A DNA stretch of 11,868 bases from Firmicutes bacterium CAG:555 (GTDB lineage: Bacteria > Bacillota > Clostridia > Oscillospirales > Oscillospiraceae): assembly GCA_000431075.1 (NCBI GenBank), contig HF986872.1:1-11868 (forward strand), read 5' to 3'. The notes beneath the pieces are model-generated. The model ran no database searches. It was not told the origin of the DNA and worked only from the letters and a program-made list of their open reading frames with translations. Every line of letters starts with the position of its first letter. Within the stretch, counting starts at the first letter, position 1. The translations under genes were made by a program, and so were the position numbers. Positions 1 through 6,552 of this stretch are shown one piece after another.

Positions 1-55
1 GCATGGGCGGAAAGCTGCCCGTCAAAACCGATGGTGTTCGGCTCCAGCCAACTTA
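1..55. mobile_element. Right end of a second MITE-like element copy (cut by window edge)
   Basis: Bases 2-55 align with bases 1103-1157, the right end of the complete element at 911-1157. By eye there are about six substitutions and one single-base gap over 55 columns. Both copies include a terminal inverted repeat ending in CTTA and a small GGGC/GCCC stem-loop (5-20 here, 1106-1121 in the other copy). They lie in the same orientation, and each touches the 3' end of a minus-strand gene. In this copy the phosphatase gene at 22-822 reads into the repeat, so its last ten codons and its TGA stop are element sequence. The left part lies outside the window, so full length is unknown. Confidence 0.7.
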
Positions 56-822
56 ACAATATCGCCCACACCGTCGAGTACCATCGTCGGGCGGTAGGCA
101 AAGTGCTCAAGCGTCTTGCGGGTGGAAATGCCGGACATAACGAGCACCGTGGACATACCGCTTTCCATGCCGGAAATGACATCGGTGTCCATGCGGTCGC
201 CTATCATGACCGCCTCGCCCGAGTGGCAGCCGAGTATCTTGAGCCCCGTGCGCATCATGAGCGGGTTCGGCTTTCCGCAGAAATACGCCTGCGTGCCGGT
301 CGCCATCTCGATGGGCGCAATGAGCGCACGGCATGCCGGTGCGATGCCGTTCTCGATCGGACCCGAGATATCGGAATTTGCGCCGATGAGCTTTGCGCCG
401 GCCATAACGAGGTTCGTCGCCTTCGTGAGGGTGTCGAGCGAATAGGCCTTGCCCTCGCCGACGATGACATAGTCGGGATTGACATCGTTCATTGTGATGC
501 CTGCATCGTACAGGGCGTTTAGAAGTCCCGCCTCACCTATAACATATGCCGAGCAGCCCGGGGACTGCTCCTTGATAAACGCCGCCGTCGCAAGTGCGCT
601 CGTGTAAAAGTGCTCCTCGGGGACATCGAGCCCCATGCGTGTAAGCTTTTGGTTGAGCTCCTTGGGCGTGCAGCCGCTGTTGTTGGTCAAAAACAGATAG
701 CCCTTGTCGTTTGCCTGGAGCCAGTCTATAAACTCCACCACGCCCGGCAGAATGCGGTTGCCGTGGTAGATGACACCGTCCATATCGCAGATAAAACCCT
801 TTTTTGCGTTAAAATCGATCAT
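22..822 (-). CDS. NagD/AraL-type HAD-IIA sugar phosphatase
   Basis: A 266-residue cytoplasmic phosphatase of the HAD superfamily, subfamily IIA (NagD, AraL, p-nitrophenylphosphatase group). Motif I is DMDGV at residues 13-17 (Asp13 nucleophile, Asp15 acid/base). Motif II is TNNS at 46-49, the motif III lysine is Lys184 in CGKPNP, and motif IV is GDRMDTD at 208-214. The region between motifs II and III is the C2 cap expected of this subfamily, and the length is normal. ATG at 822 follows GAAAGGA with a 9-base gap. The gene lies downstream of the DeoR regulator on the same strand, now separated from it by a MITE-like insertion. Family members hydrolyse small phosphosugars with loose specificity and often act as overflow or detoxifying phosphatases; AraL sits with the dehydrogenase AraM in Bacillus, and an AraM homologue is present here at 2784. 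The substrate is not readable. The last ten codons come from a repeat element. Confidence 0.9.
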   Translation of the reverse strand: MIDFNAKKGFICDMDGVIYHGNRILPGVVEFIDWLQANDKGYLFLTNNSGCTPKELNQKLTRMGLDVPEEHFYTSALATAAFIKEQSPGCSAYVIGEAGLLNALYDAGITMNDVNPDYVIVGEGKAYSLDTLTKATNLVMAGAKLIGANSDISGPIENGIAPACRALIAPIEMATGTQAYFCGKPNPLMMRTGLKILGCHSGEAVMIGDRMDTDVISGMESGMSTVLVMSGISTRKTLEHFAYRPTMVLDGVGDIVKLAGAEHHRF

Positions 823-910
823 ATTATCACATCCTTTCTCTCTCTTGGCTCTATGTTACCGCAATTTTGTAAAGCGGAACAGACCCAATGTGTAAAAAGA
901 CTGTAAAAAG

Positions 911-1157
911 TAAGCTGACGGTAGCCGACCCCCCTATCGTCTGTCAGTGTGCCCTTTCGGCGCTTTTCGCCTTTTTTCGCCTTGCCGGGCACAAAGCCCG
1001 ACCGCACCAAAATAAAGCCGAAAATCCCTCAAAAACACGACTGACAGATGCTGCGCAGTTTTGCCGGAATAGATTTTTTCTCAGCAAAAAGCTTCTGCAC
1101 AACATGGGCGGAGATCTGCCCGTCAAAACCGATAGTTGTTCGGCTCCCGTCAGCTTA
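911..1157. mobile_element. MITE-like element with 28-29 bp terminal inverted repeats
   Basis: The 29 bases at 911-939 start TAAGCTGACGG and end CTATCG. The reverse complement of 1130-1157 (28 bases) starts TAAGCTGACGG and also ends CTATCG, with only a few differences in the middle. The 247-bp interval carries no credible ORF. Internal complementary segments are present: CTGTCAGT near 941-948 against ACTGACAG near 1040-1047, and CGGGC-ACAAA-GCCCG at 986-1000. If the inverted repeat is taken to begin at AGCTGACGG, both ends are flanked by TA, which fits the target duplication of IS630/Tc1-mariner-type elements; that family link is inference. A partial second copy lies at 1-55. The element sits between the DeoR gene and the phosphatase, and the DeoR stop codon falls on its right boundary. 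No transposase is encoded, so movement would have to be in trans. Confidence 0.72.
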
Positions 1158-1916
1158 AGAAAAGATGATGTTTACGCCCCTAAACTTGAGGTTTTCGGTG
1201 ACGGATTTTGCCTCGGTGCCGGTGATGACCGCCTCACAGTCGGCAAGGTCTGCGATGCTCGCAACGGAGCTTTTGCCGAACTTTGTCGAATCACACAGGA
1301 CATACTTTTTCCTTGCGTTGCGCAAAACGGCACGCTCGACCGTGGCAACGGCGAGATTGTCGCTGTATACGATGCCGTTGTCGTCAACGGCGTCGCAGCT
1401 TATGAAGGCGTAGTCCACATCTACATCTATATTATTAAAGAAGTTGTACGCCTCGCTGCCGATGATGGTACCCGTTGCGCTTCGTATTATGCCGCCGCAG
1501 ATGTGGGTGTTGAGTATCGCCCAGTTGGCAAGATACTCGGCGGCCTGCATGGAGTTCGTGTATATCTCGGCCGAGCTGAGGTCGTCGAGCAGGTTGCTCA
1601 GTGCATAGACCGTCGTGCCGCTGCCCAGGGAAAGCGAGTCGCCGCTTTTTATCAGCGAGCGGGCCTTGGTGGCGATGCGGCGCTTTTCGTTGACATTTTT
1701 ATGGAGCTTGCTGTCAAAGGTCTCGTCCGGCACGGGATTTATGCTCATTACGCCTCCGTAGGTGCGGATAATGAGCTTTTTCTCCTGCATGTCCGCAAGC
1801 TGCTTGCGCAGAGTTGACACGGAAATGTTGAGGATAGCGCCCAGCTCGTTGACCGACATTTCGCCCCGACTTTCGAGGATGCTGATGATCCTTTGCTCTC
1901 TTACTGCGGTTTTCAA
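1155..1916 (-). CDS. DeoR-family transcriptional regulator
   Basis: From the TTG at 1916 this is 253 residues, the usual DeoR-family size. An N-terminal winged helix-turn-helix spans about residues 6-56, with the family pattern SVNELGAILNISVSTLRKQL followed by IIRTYGG. The C-terminal DeoRC sensor domain (about 75-230) contains GSGTT at 98-102 and CDSTKFGK at 208-215; this fold resembles ribose-5-phosphate isomerase and normally binds a phosphorylated sugar effector. The frame is open further upstream, but TTG at 1916 is preferred because GGAG lies eight bases before it and the protein then begins just ahead of the HTH, as relatives do. It is divergent from the flavin reductase/dehydrogenase operon and on the same strand as the HAD phosphatase, so it probably represses this locus and responds to a phosphosugar made by the pathway. 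Its stop codon coincides with the MITE-like element boundary. Confidence 0.88.
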   Translation of the reverse strand: MKTAVREQRIISILESRGEMSVNELGAILNISVSTLRKQLADMQEKKLIIRTYGGVMSINPVPDETFDSKLHKNVNEKRRIATKARSLIKSGDSLSLGSGTTVYALSNLLDDLSSAEIYTNSMQAAEYLANWAILNTHICGGIIRSATGTIIGSEAYNFFNNIDVDVDYAFISCDAVDDNGIVYSDNLAVATVERAVLRNARKKYVLCDSTKFGKSSVASIADLADCEAVITGTEAKSVTENLKFRGVNIIFS

Positions 1917-1987
1917 GTGTATCACTCCGATGCTGATAGTTTGGCTGTGTAAAAAATGATTTGTGGATTTTGTCGATATCCACCAAG

Positions 1988-2032
1988 AAAAAACGCTCAA
2001 AAAACGCCAAAAACGAGCGAAACACGCAAAAA
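1988..2032. promoter_or_regulatory. Phased A-tracts (predicted curved DNA)
   Basis: Five runs of A lie at 1988-1993, 1999-2004, 2009-2013, 2020-2022 and 2028-2032, with centres about 9-11 bases apart. This matches one helical turn, and such phasing is known to bend DNA. The runs are separated by short GC pieces (CGCTC, CGCC, CGAGCG). They lie about 45-90 bases upstream of the plus-strand -35 box and inside the leader of the DeoR gene. A role in promoter geometry or regulator binding is inference. Confidence 0.5.
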
Positions 2033-2077
2033 TACTCTAAGCTGTGCAAGCACTCGTTTTGCCCGAATTTCGCACGG

Positions 2078-2106
2078 TTGACAATGCATTGACCGCCGAA
2101 TAATAT
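2078..2106 (+). promoter_or_regulatory. Sigma-70-type promoter for the 2272-4031 operon
   Basis: A perfect -35 box TTGACA (2078-2083) is followed by a 17-base spacer and TAATAT (2101-2106; four of six consensus bases). Transcription would begin near 2113, giving a leader of about 155 bases. The spacer holds the perfect 10-bp palindrome CAATGCATTG (2082-2091, overlapping the end of the -35), and TTGAC occurs twice 11 bases apart (2078, 2089). Either could be an operator. A second A/T-rich box, TATAAA at 2233, lies nearer the gene but has no good -35. Confidence 0.6.
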
Positions 2107-2157
2107 ATAAGATGTCAGCTGAAACTCGGCGAAGTGCGCATTTTTTTCATAGGGAAC

Positions 2158-2187
2158 AATATACCACAAATAGTATAAATATTTCAA
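2158..2187 (-). promoter_or_regulatory. Candidate promoter for the DeoR gene
   Basis: On the minus strand TTGAAA (2187-2182) and TATATT (2163-2158) are separated by 18 bases, an acceptable sigma-70 layout. Transcription would start near 2151, leaving a leader of about 235 bases before the TTG start at 1916 and crossing the plus-strand promoter. The regulator and the divergent operon would therefore have overlapping control regions, which suits autoregulation. Confidence 0.4.
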
Positions 2188-2271
2188 GGATTTTTTTGAA
2201 TTATATTTAGCTTGCGCAAAAGGCATACTTATTATAAAATTAGGTGAACTTTCTTAAACGGAGGTATAATG

Positions 2272-2772
2272 ATGGAACAGCTCACTATCGGACAGGCTCA
2301 GAAAATGACGAGCCCGGCACCGTTCGCCCTGCTGTCGTCTGTTGACGAGACGGGCAGAACAAATCTCATGGCGGTGTCGTGGTGGACATACCTGAGCAAT
2401 CATCCCGTCAAAATAGGCGCATGCCTGAGCAACAAGGGCTTCAGCGGCGACAATATCCGCTCGGCCGGCGAGTTTGCGCTCAACCTTGTTGACGAAACGA
2501 TGAAGCAGAAGGCGCTTGAGTGCGGCCGCTGCTCGGGCAGGGATACGGATAAGGCCGCAAAGCTCGGTATCGAGCTTGTCGATGCAAAGGCGATAGCCCC
2601 CAAGGTCGTGGAGGCCAGCAAGGTAGTTTTCGAGTGCCGCCTGAGCGACACCGTCGCCGTCGGCGACCACACCTTCTTCATCGCCGATGTCGTCGAGATA
2701 TACGGAGACGAAAGCAAAAAGCAGCTGTTTGCGATAAACGGCTACGGCAAATTAGATACGGTAGAAATGTGA
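2272..2772 (+). CDS. Flavin reductase-like (FMN-binding split-barrel) protein
   Basis: A 166-residue protein with the flavin reductase-like split-barrel fold over nearly its whole length. Seen are the opening PAPFALLSSVDETGRTNLM and the AVSWWTYLSNHPVKIGACLS segment that usually lines the FMN site, and a GEFALNLVDE strand-helix pair. Members bind FMN and use NAD(P)H to reduce flavin, iron or partner oxygenases, or act as flavoprotein redox components; the partner is unknown here. Two adjacent ATGs exist (2269 and 2272). GGAGG at 2260-2264 sits only four bases from the first but seven from the second, so 2272 is chosen. It is first in a two-gene operon: its TGA overlaps the GAGG ribosome site of the AraM-like dehydrogenase, which starts 11 bases later. 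That coupling suggests linked function. No signal peptide is visible. Confidence 0.82.
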   Translation: MEQLTIGQAQKMTSPAPFALLSSVDETGRTNLMAVSWWTYLSNHPVKIGACLSNKGFSGDNIRSAGEFALNLVDETMKQKALECGRCSGRDTDKAAKLGIELVDAKAIAPKVVEASKVVFECRLSDTVAVGDHTFFIADVVEIYGDESKKQLFAINGYGKLDTVEM

Positions 2773-2783
2773 GGTAAATTGCT

Positions 2784-4031
2784 ATGATAATGGATTGTGC
2801 CAAATACGCCGGCCTGTGCGAGTGCGGCCGTGACCACGAGCTTGAAACGAAGATGGTCGTCGTCGAGTACGGCGCTATCAACAACTTTGAAAAGTACATG
2901 GCCGATGTCGGCCTTGCGGGCAAGAAGCGTGCCGTTGTGTACGACTCGGTCATTTATAAGCTCACCGAGGGCAAGCATGTCGCCGCCGATCAGGAGATAG
3001 TGCTTGAGGCTCAGGGCCTGAGGGCTGAGGATACGCTCATCGAGGACATGATGAAGAAGCTCGATGACCCCGAGGTCATCGTCGCCTACGGTGCGGGCAC
3101 CATCATGGACTTCGGCCGCTATCCGGCATATAAGCTGGGCATCCCCTTTGTTGCGATACCCACGCTTGCATCGTCCGACGGCTTCACCGCCAACATCTGC
3201 TCGGCTATCATCAACGGCCAGAAGAAGTCGACCCCCATGTGCGCTCCCACCCTTGTCGTGACCGACCTTGACATCATAAAGGGCGCTCCCATGCGCCTTG
3301 TCTCCAGCGGCATAAACGACATTCTGTCCAAGTATGTTTCCGTGTTCGACTGGAAGGTCTCGCACATGGTCGCAGACGAGTATTTCTGCCCCAAGGTGTG
3401 CGAGCTTGCCGAGCACGCACTGAAGATCATGCGTGACGCCGCCGATAAGCTTGCCAAGACCGGCGAGGTCGACCACGAGGCCATGACCATGGCTCAGATG
3501 GAGTCGGGACTCACCATGCAGCTTCTTAACCACTCCAGAGCGGCCTCCGGTGCCGAGCACCTTGCCGCCCACCTTGTCGAGATGCACCCGCCCCGCTTCG
3601 AGGAGGCCGAGGGCATTCACGGCGAATGCGTCGGCGTCGGCACCTACCTGTGCATCAAGGAGTACCACCGTCTGGCATCTCTCCCCACGCCCAAGGCAAA
3701 GAAGTTTGAGCCTCTGAGCGAGGAGTGGATAAGAGAAAAGTTCGGCGACCGCCTTGCTCCGGGAATCATCAAGGAAAACGCAAACGATGTCCTCGGCACT
3801 TTTGACCCGCAGAACATCGTCGACCACTGGGACGAGATAAGGGACATGATAAACAAGCTGCCCTCGGCAGAGGAGATGGAGGCACTGTACAAGGCCTGCG
3901 GCTGTAAGTACCTGCCCGAGCACATCGGCATAAAGCCCGAGCTTGCCGACGAGATGCTCGCCGTGTCATCTGCAATAAGAAACCGCAATACCCTCATCCG
4001 TATGCGCAGAGTCCTCGATTTCGGCGAATGA
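2784..4031 (+). CDS. AraM/EgsA-like glycerol-1-phosphate dehydrogenase family enzyme
   Basis: A 415-residue cytoplasmic NAD(P)-linked, metal-dependent dehydrogenase of the Fe-ADH_2 family that contains archaeal G1P dehydrogenase and Bacillus AraM. The N-terminal domain has the dinucleotide motif GAGTIMD (103-109), then AIPTLASSDGF with the family S-x-D-G aspartate at 132. The helical C-terminal domain has the metal triad expected for the fold: Asp179 in GIND, His259 in SGAEH and His279 in GIHGE. All catalytic residues appear intact. The family interconverts dihydroxyacetone phosphate and sn-glycerol-1-phosphate; related polyol-phosphate or ketose substrates are possible, and the surrounding kinase and HAD phosphatase favour a catabolic role. 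ATG at 2784 lies seven bases after GAGGTAA; an ATG two codons on is spaced worse. It ends the first operon, with a terminator about 17 bases later. A divergent paralogue is at 8215. Confidence 0.87.
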   Translation: MIMDCAKYAGLCECGRDHELETKMVVVEYGAINNFEKYMADVGLAGKKRAVVYDSVIYKLTEGKHVAADQEIVLEAQGLRAEDTLIEDMMKKLDDPEVIVAYGAGTIMDFGRYPAYKLGIPFVAIPTLASSDGFTANICSAIINGQKKSTPMCAPTLVVTDLDIIKGAPMRLVSSGINDILSKYVSVFDWKVSHMVADEYFCPKVCELAEHALKIMRDAADKLAKTGEVDHEAMTMAQMESGLTMQLLNHSRAASGAEHLAAHLVEMHPPRFEEAEGIHGECVGVGTYLCIKEYHRLASLPTPKAKKFEPLSEEWIREKFGDRLAPGIIKENANDVLGTFDPQNIVDHWDEIRDMINKLPSAEEMEALYKACGCKYLPEHIGIKPELADEMLAVSSAIRNRNTLIRMRRVLDFGE

Positions 4032-4047
4032 TCATATAACGATCGGT

Positions 4048-4078
4048 ATCCCCGACGGCTTGCCGTCGGGGATCTTTC
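4048..4078 (+). terminator. Rho-independent terminator after the AraM-like gene
   Basis: An 11-bp perfect stem ATCCCCGACGG / CCGTCGGGGAT with loop CTTG (4048-4073) is followed by CTTTC. It lies 17 bases after the stop of the dehydrogenase and should end the first plus-strand operon. The T run is short. The same ATCCCCGAC stem core recurs in the terminator at 10831. Confidence 0.8.
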
Positions 4079-4356
4079 ATGCTCTGACCGGGCAGTGAAA
4101 ACGCCCTTGCGGCGGCGAAATTTGCGCAGTTTTCTATGCGCTTACATTCAAGGAAATATTTTGACAGAAAAATCAAGAGAATGACATTTTTTTGACGACC
4201 GAATCTGTAGAAATTGAGCGGTCGGATTTAGTTAAATTGCAAAAATGAACGGACTGAAAACACGCAGTTTTATTAAAAAACTGCGTGTTTTGCGCAAAAG
4301 TCAAAAATGCTTGATAAGTCAAGCGTTCGCGGAGCTTTTTGCGTGCAAATTCTGCG
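4079..4356. other. Intergenic region without a supportable gene
   Basis: Between the terminator and the next promoter about 280 A/T-rich bases hold no ORF with a ribosome site or a recognisable product. Visible items are a TTGACA at 4161 with no good -10, a loose inverted repeat CGACCG/CGGTCG near 4196-4227, and the strong hairpin at 4257-4291 listed separately. A small untranslated RNA ending at that hairpin is possible but not supported by a clear promoter. Confidence 0.5.
4257..4291. terminator. Perfect 15-bp hairpin, terminator-like on both strands
   Basis: Bases 4257-4271 (AAAACACGCAGTTTT) and 4277-4291 (AAAACTGCGTGTTTT) are exact reverse complements around the 5-base loop ATTAA. The GC core is flanked by A and T runs, so either strand could act as a weak intrinsic terminator. 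No adjacent gene needs it: the upstream operon already has a terminator at 4048 and no minus-strand gene ends here. It may be the end of an unannotated RNA, a boundary against read-through, or a regulator site. Confidence 0.5.
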
Positions 4357-4385
4357 TTTACACTGAGAAAAAATTGCTCTAAAAT
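4357..4385 (+). promoter_or_regulatory. Promoter for the TIM barrel-permease-kinase operon
   Basis: TTTACA (4357-4362), a 17-base spacer and TAAAAT (4380-4385) give a good sigma-70-type promoter, five of six matches in each box. Transcription would start near 4392, about 70 bases before the ATG at 4462. No terminator intervenes, and a 17-bp palindrome lies just downstream. Confidence 0.6.
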
Positions 4386-4405
4386 ATAAATGTCCTAACA
4401 GAGAA

Positions 4406-4422
4406 ATACAGCGTGGCTGTAT
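4406..4422. promoter_or_regulatory. Operator-like palindrome in the 5' leader
   Basis: ATACAGC-GTG-GCTGTAT is a perfect 7-bp inverted repeat with a 3-base centre, beginning about 14 bases after the predicted transcription start. Its position suits a roadblock-type repressor operator. It could also form a small RNA hairpin. The binding protein is unknown, and no matching copy was found near the 2078 promoter. Confidence 0.4.
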
Positions 4423-4461
4423 GACCAAACATATCATTTTTTGCAAAGGAGAAACCTGAAA

Positions 4462-5136
4462 ATGAGACCTGAAATTATCATAATGCTGACCCATCACGAT
4501 GTCACCGTAAAGAATGCCGCAGAGGTGTTCGAGCAGTGCAAGGACATTGAAGAGGTAAAGTTCTGGGGCTTTAAGAATGTCGGCCTTCCCAAGGACGAGA
4601 TGAAGGCTCTGGCAGGCGCAATGAAGGCTGCCGGCAAGACCACCTTCCTTGAGGTCGTCACCTATGACGAGGCAAGCTGCCTTGACGGCGCTCAGACCGC
4701 TATCGACTGCGGCTTCGATTACCTCATGGGCACCATTTACTACGATTCCGTCGCAAAGCTTCTCAAGGACAACGGCATGGAGTATCTGCCCTTCGTCGGC
4801 AAGGTCTCCGGCAGCCCCAGCATCCTCGAGGGCACCAACGAGGAGATCATCCAGAACGCAAAGGATCTGATGGCAAAGGGCATCACCGGCTTTGATATCC
4901 TTGCTTACCGTCATGTCGTCGACGGCGAGAAGCTGGCATATGACTTCTGCAAGGCAGTTGACGCAAAGATCTGCATCGCAGGCTCTATCAACAGCTACGG
5001 CCGCATCGACACCATGTTCGATATCGGACCCTGGACCTTCACCATGGGCTCTGCTCTGTTTGAGAAGAAGTTCGTCGCTGACGGCGACTTCCGCACCAAC
5101 CTCCAGGCAGTTGCCGATTACATGGCAAAAAAGTAA
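4462..5136 (+). CDS. Phosphate-binding TIM-barrel protein, function unknown
   Basis: A 224-residue cytoplasmic protein whose alternating strands and helices read as a complete (beta/alpha)8 barrel. Strand-like segments include PEIIIML, EVKFWGF, TTFLEVV, YLMGTIY, YLPFVG, GFDILAY, KICIAGSI and WTFTMGSA. The last two, IAGSINSYGRID (about 172-183) and FTMGSALFEKKF (about 191-202), match the paired phosphate-gripping loops after strands 7 and 8 of ribulose-phosphate-type barrels such as HisA, TrpC or KGPDC. It therefore probably acts on a phosphorylated sugar or polyol as an epimerase, isomerase, aldolase or decarboxylase, but I do not recognise a named enzyme. I believe uncharacterised homologues occur in other Bacillota. 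ATG at 4462 follows AAAGGAG by ten bases; an in-frame TTG at 4441 precedes that site and is rejected. It is the first gene of the second operon and strongly biased to GGC, AAG and GAG codons, suggesting high expression. Confidence 0.75.
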   Translation: MRPEIIIMLTHHDVTVKNAAEVFEQCKDIEEVKFWGFKNVGLPKDEMKALAGAMKAAGKTTFLEVVTYDEASCLDGAQTAIDCGFDYLMGTIYYDSVAKLLKDNGMEYLPFVGKVSGSPSILEGTNEEIIQNAKDLMAKGITGFDILAYRHVVDGEKLAYDFCKAVDAKICIAGSINSYGRIDTMFDIGPWTFTMGSALFEKKFVADGDFRTNLQAVADYMAKK

Positions 5137-5137
5137 T

Positions 5138-5161
5138 GTAAGCCGCCTGGACAGCGGTTAC
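5138..5161 (+). other. Intergenic hairpin between TIM-barrel gene and permease
   Basis: GTAA(G)CCGC pairs with GCGGTTAC across a 7-base loop, with one bulged G. No T run follows, so it is unlikely to be a terminator. A role in protecting the upstream message or setting relative expression is inference. Confidence 0.35.
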
Positions 5162-5200
5162 AATAGAAAGTAAAAAAGGATAATAAGGAGGACCCACCAA

Positions 5201-6525
5201 TTGGAAGACAACAAACTTAAAAAAGCCCTGACCGCAGCCGGTATATGGGCAGTCGCCGTCGGTGCAGTTATTTCCGGCAGCTACTACGGCTGGAACTACA
5301 TCTTCAGCGAGACCAACTTTGTCGGCGCTCTCATCGCAATGGGCATCGCAATTTTGTTCTACATCCCCTTCGCATTCATGTTCGCAGAGCTTGCGACCGC
5401 TATCCCCAGCTCCGCAGGCCCCGCAGCCTACACCGAGAAGGCATTCGGCAGAGGCGCAGGCTTCTTCGCAGGCTTCAGCTATCTTGTTGAGTCGCTGTTC
5501 TGCACTCCCGGTATCTGCATTGCTATCGGCGCATATGTCCACACCCTGTTCCCGGCATGCCCGGCAGTTGTGGCATCCGTAGTTGCTTACCTCATCTTCC
5601 TGTTCATAAACATGAGAGGCATTGAGGCAGGTCAGACCATCGGCCTTATCGTCACTGTCATCGGTGTCGCAGGCGTCGTGCTGTACGCAGCCATCGGCCT
5701 GCCCACGCAGACTTCAGCCTGCTCGGCAAGATGGGCGACCTCGGCGGCGTAAAGGGCATCTTCGTTGCTATCCCCTACGCAGTATGGTTCTTCCTCGCAT
5801 TTGAGGCAGGCGGCATGGGCGCAGAGGAATGCAAGAACCCGTCCAAGGATATCCCCAAGGGCTTTATCGTCGGTATCTTCACTCTGCTCGTCGGCGGCAT
5901 GCTGATGCTCATCACCACCGCAGCAGCTCTGCCCAAGGAGGAGATCCTCAAGAACGACGCTCCCGTTGCAAATGTCATCAACCACCTGTTCGGCGAAGGC
6001 TCCACCATGAGCATTGTCTTTATTGTCATCGCCATGATCGGCCTTGCCGCATCCCTTAACGGCATCATCATCGGCCAGTCCCGTCAGACCTACGCTCTTG
6101 CACGCTGCAAGTGCCTGCCCGGCTTCCTCGGCAAGCTCGACAAGAACGGCACCCCGATGAACGCACTGCTCGTCACCTCCGTCATCGGTATCGCACTGAC
6201 CCTCATGGGCTCTGTTGCTGTTATCGTTGTCATCGCAGGCATCGGCTCTGCATTCATGGCTCTGTGCTGCTTCGCTTCCTGGATCAAGCTCAGCAAGGAT
6301 CAGCCCGATATGATTCGCCCCTACAAGTGCCCCAAGTGGCTCGGCTACCTCGGCATCCCGTTCTGCATCCTCGTTGCTGCCGCTTCCATCTACAGCGCAG
6401 TTGCAGGTCAGTCTCTGCTTCTGGCAGGCATCGCCTTCGGCTTCTTCGTGCTGGCTATCATCTACTACATAGCCGTCTGCAAGAACAAGAACGGTACCTT
6501 CCTTGTAGAGCCTGAGGATCAGTGA
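5201..6525 (+). pseudogene. APC-family permease, ethanolamine-permease-like, frameshifted
   Basis: An integral membrane transporter of the APC superfamily in two overlapping frames. From the TTG at 5201 (AAGGAGG nine bases upstream) the first frame gives the N-terminal helices, including VISGSYYGWNYIF, which recalls the ethanolamine permease signature, and SSAGPAAYTEKAFG. After GLP it runs off-frame and stops at 5752. The matching continuation, HADFSLLGKMGDLGG, is in the -1 frame up to 6525. Restoring one base, most simply a fourth C in CCC at 5702-5704, rejoins them into about 441 residues, the normal APC length with about 12 membrane segments. The ATG at 5731 has no ribosome site, so the second half is not an independent gene. 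Substrates of this group are amines or amino acids, unexpected beside an FGGY kinase. The rest is intact and codon use stays strongly biased, so the frameshift is either very recent or a sequencing/assembly error. Confidence 0.8.
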
Positions 6526-6552
6526 TACAATAGCTTCAATATTTCAAATGTC

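Noticed and set aside
823..910. Separate promoter for the HAD phosphatase
   Set aside because: No -35/-10 pair with acceptable spacing was seen on the minus strand; several TTTACA-like boxes occur without partners.
1..1157. The two repeat copies as a CRISPR array or tandem repeat
   Set aside because: Only two diverged copies about 1.1 kb apart, with inverted ends and a gene between; no regular spacers.
888..1817. 309-codon open frame on the plus strand
   Set aside because: It runs through the MITE-like element and antisense to the DeoR gene, has no ribosome site or known motif, and is explained by those features.
1714..2226. 170-codon minus-strand frame reaching into the control region
   Set aside because: Overlaps the DeoR gene in another frame, lacks family similarity and covers the promoter region.
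2113..2268. Riboswitch in the 155-base leader of the first operon
   Set aside because: A/T-rich, with no recognised aptamer motif and no terminator-type hairpin before the ribosome site.
2742..3923. 393-codon open frame on the minus strand
   Set aside because: Antisense shadow of the AraM-like dehydrogenase, whose plus-strand motifs and ribosome site are convincing.
4273..4914. 213-codon minus-strand frame over the intergenic region and TIM-barrel gene
   Set aside because: Shadow frame without a recognisable product; it crosses the hairpin and the promoter of the plus-strand operon.
5731..6525. C-terminal half of the permease as a separate gene
   Set aside because: The ATG has no ribosome site, lies inside the upstream frame, and the protein would begin in mid-domain; a one-base frameshift explains it better.
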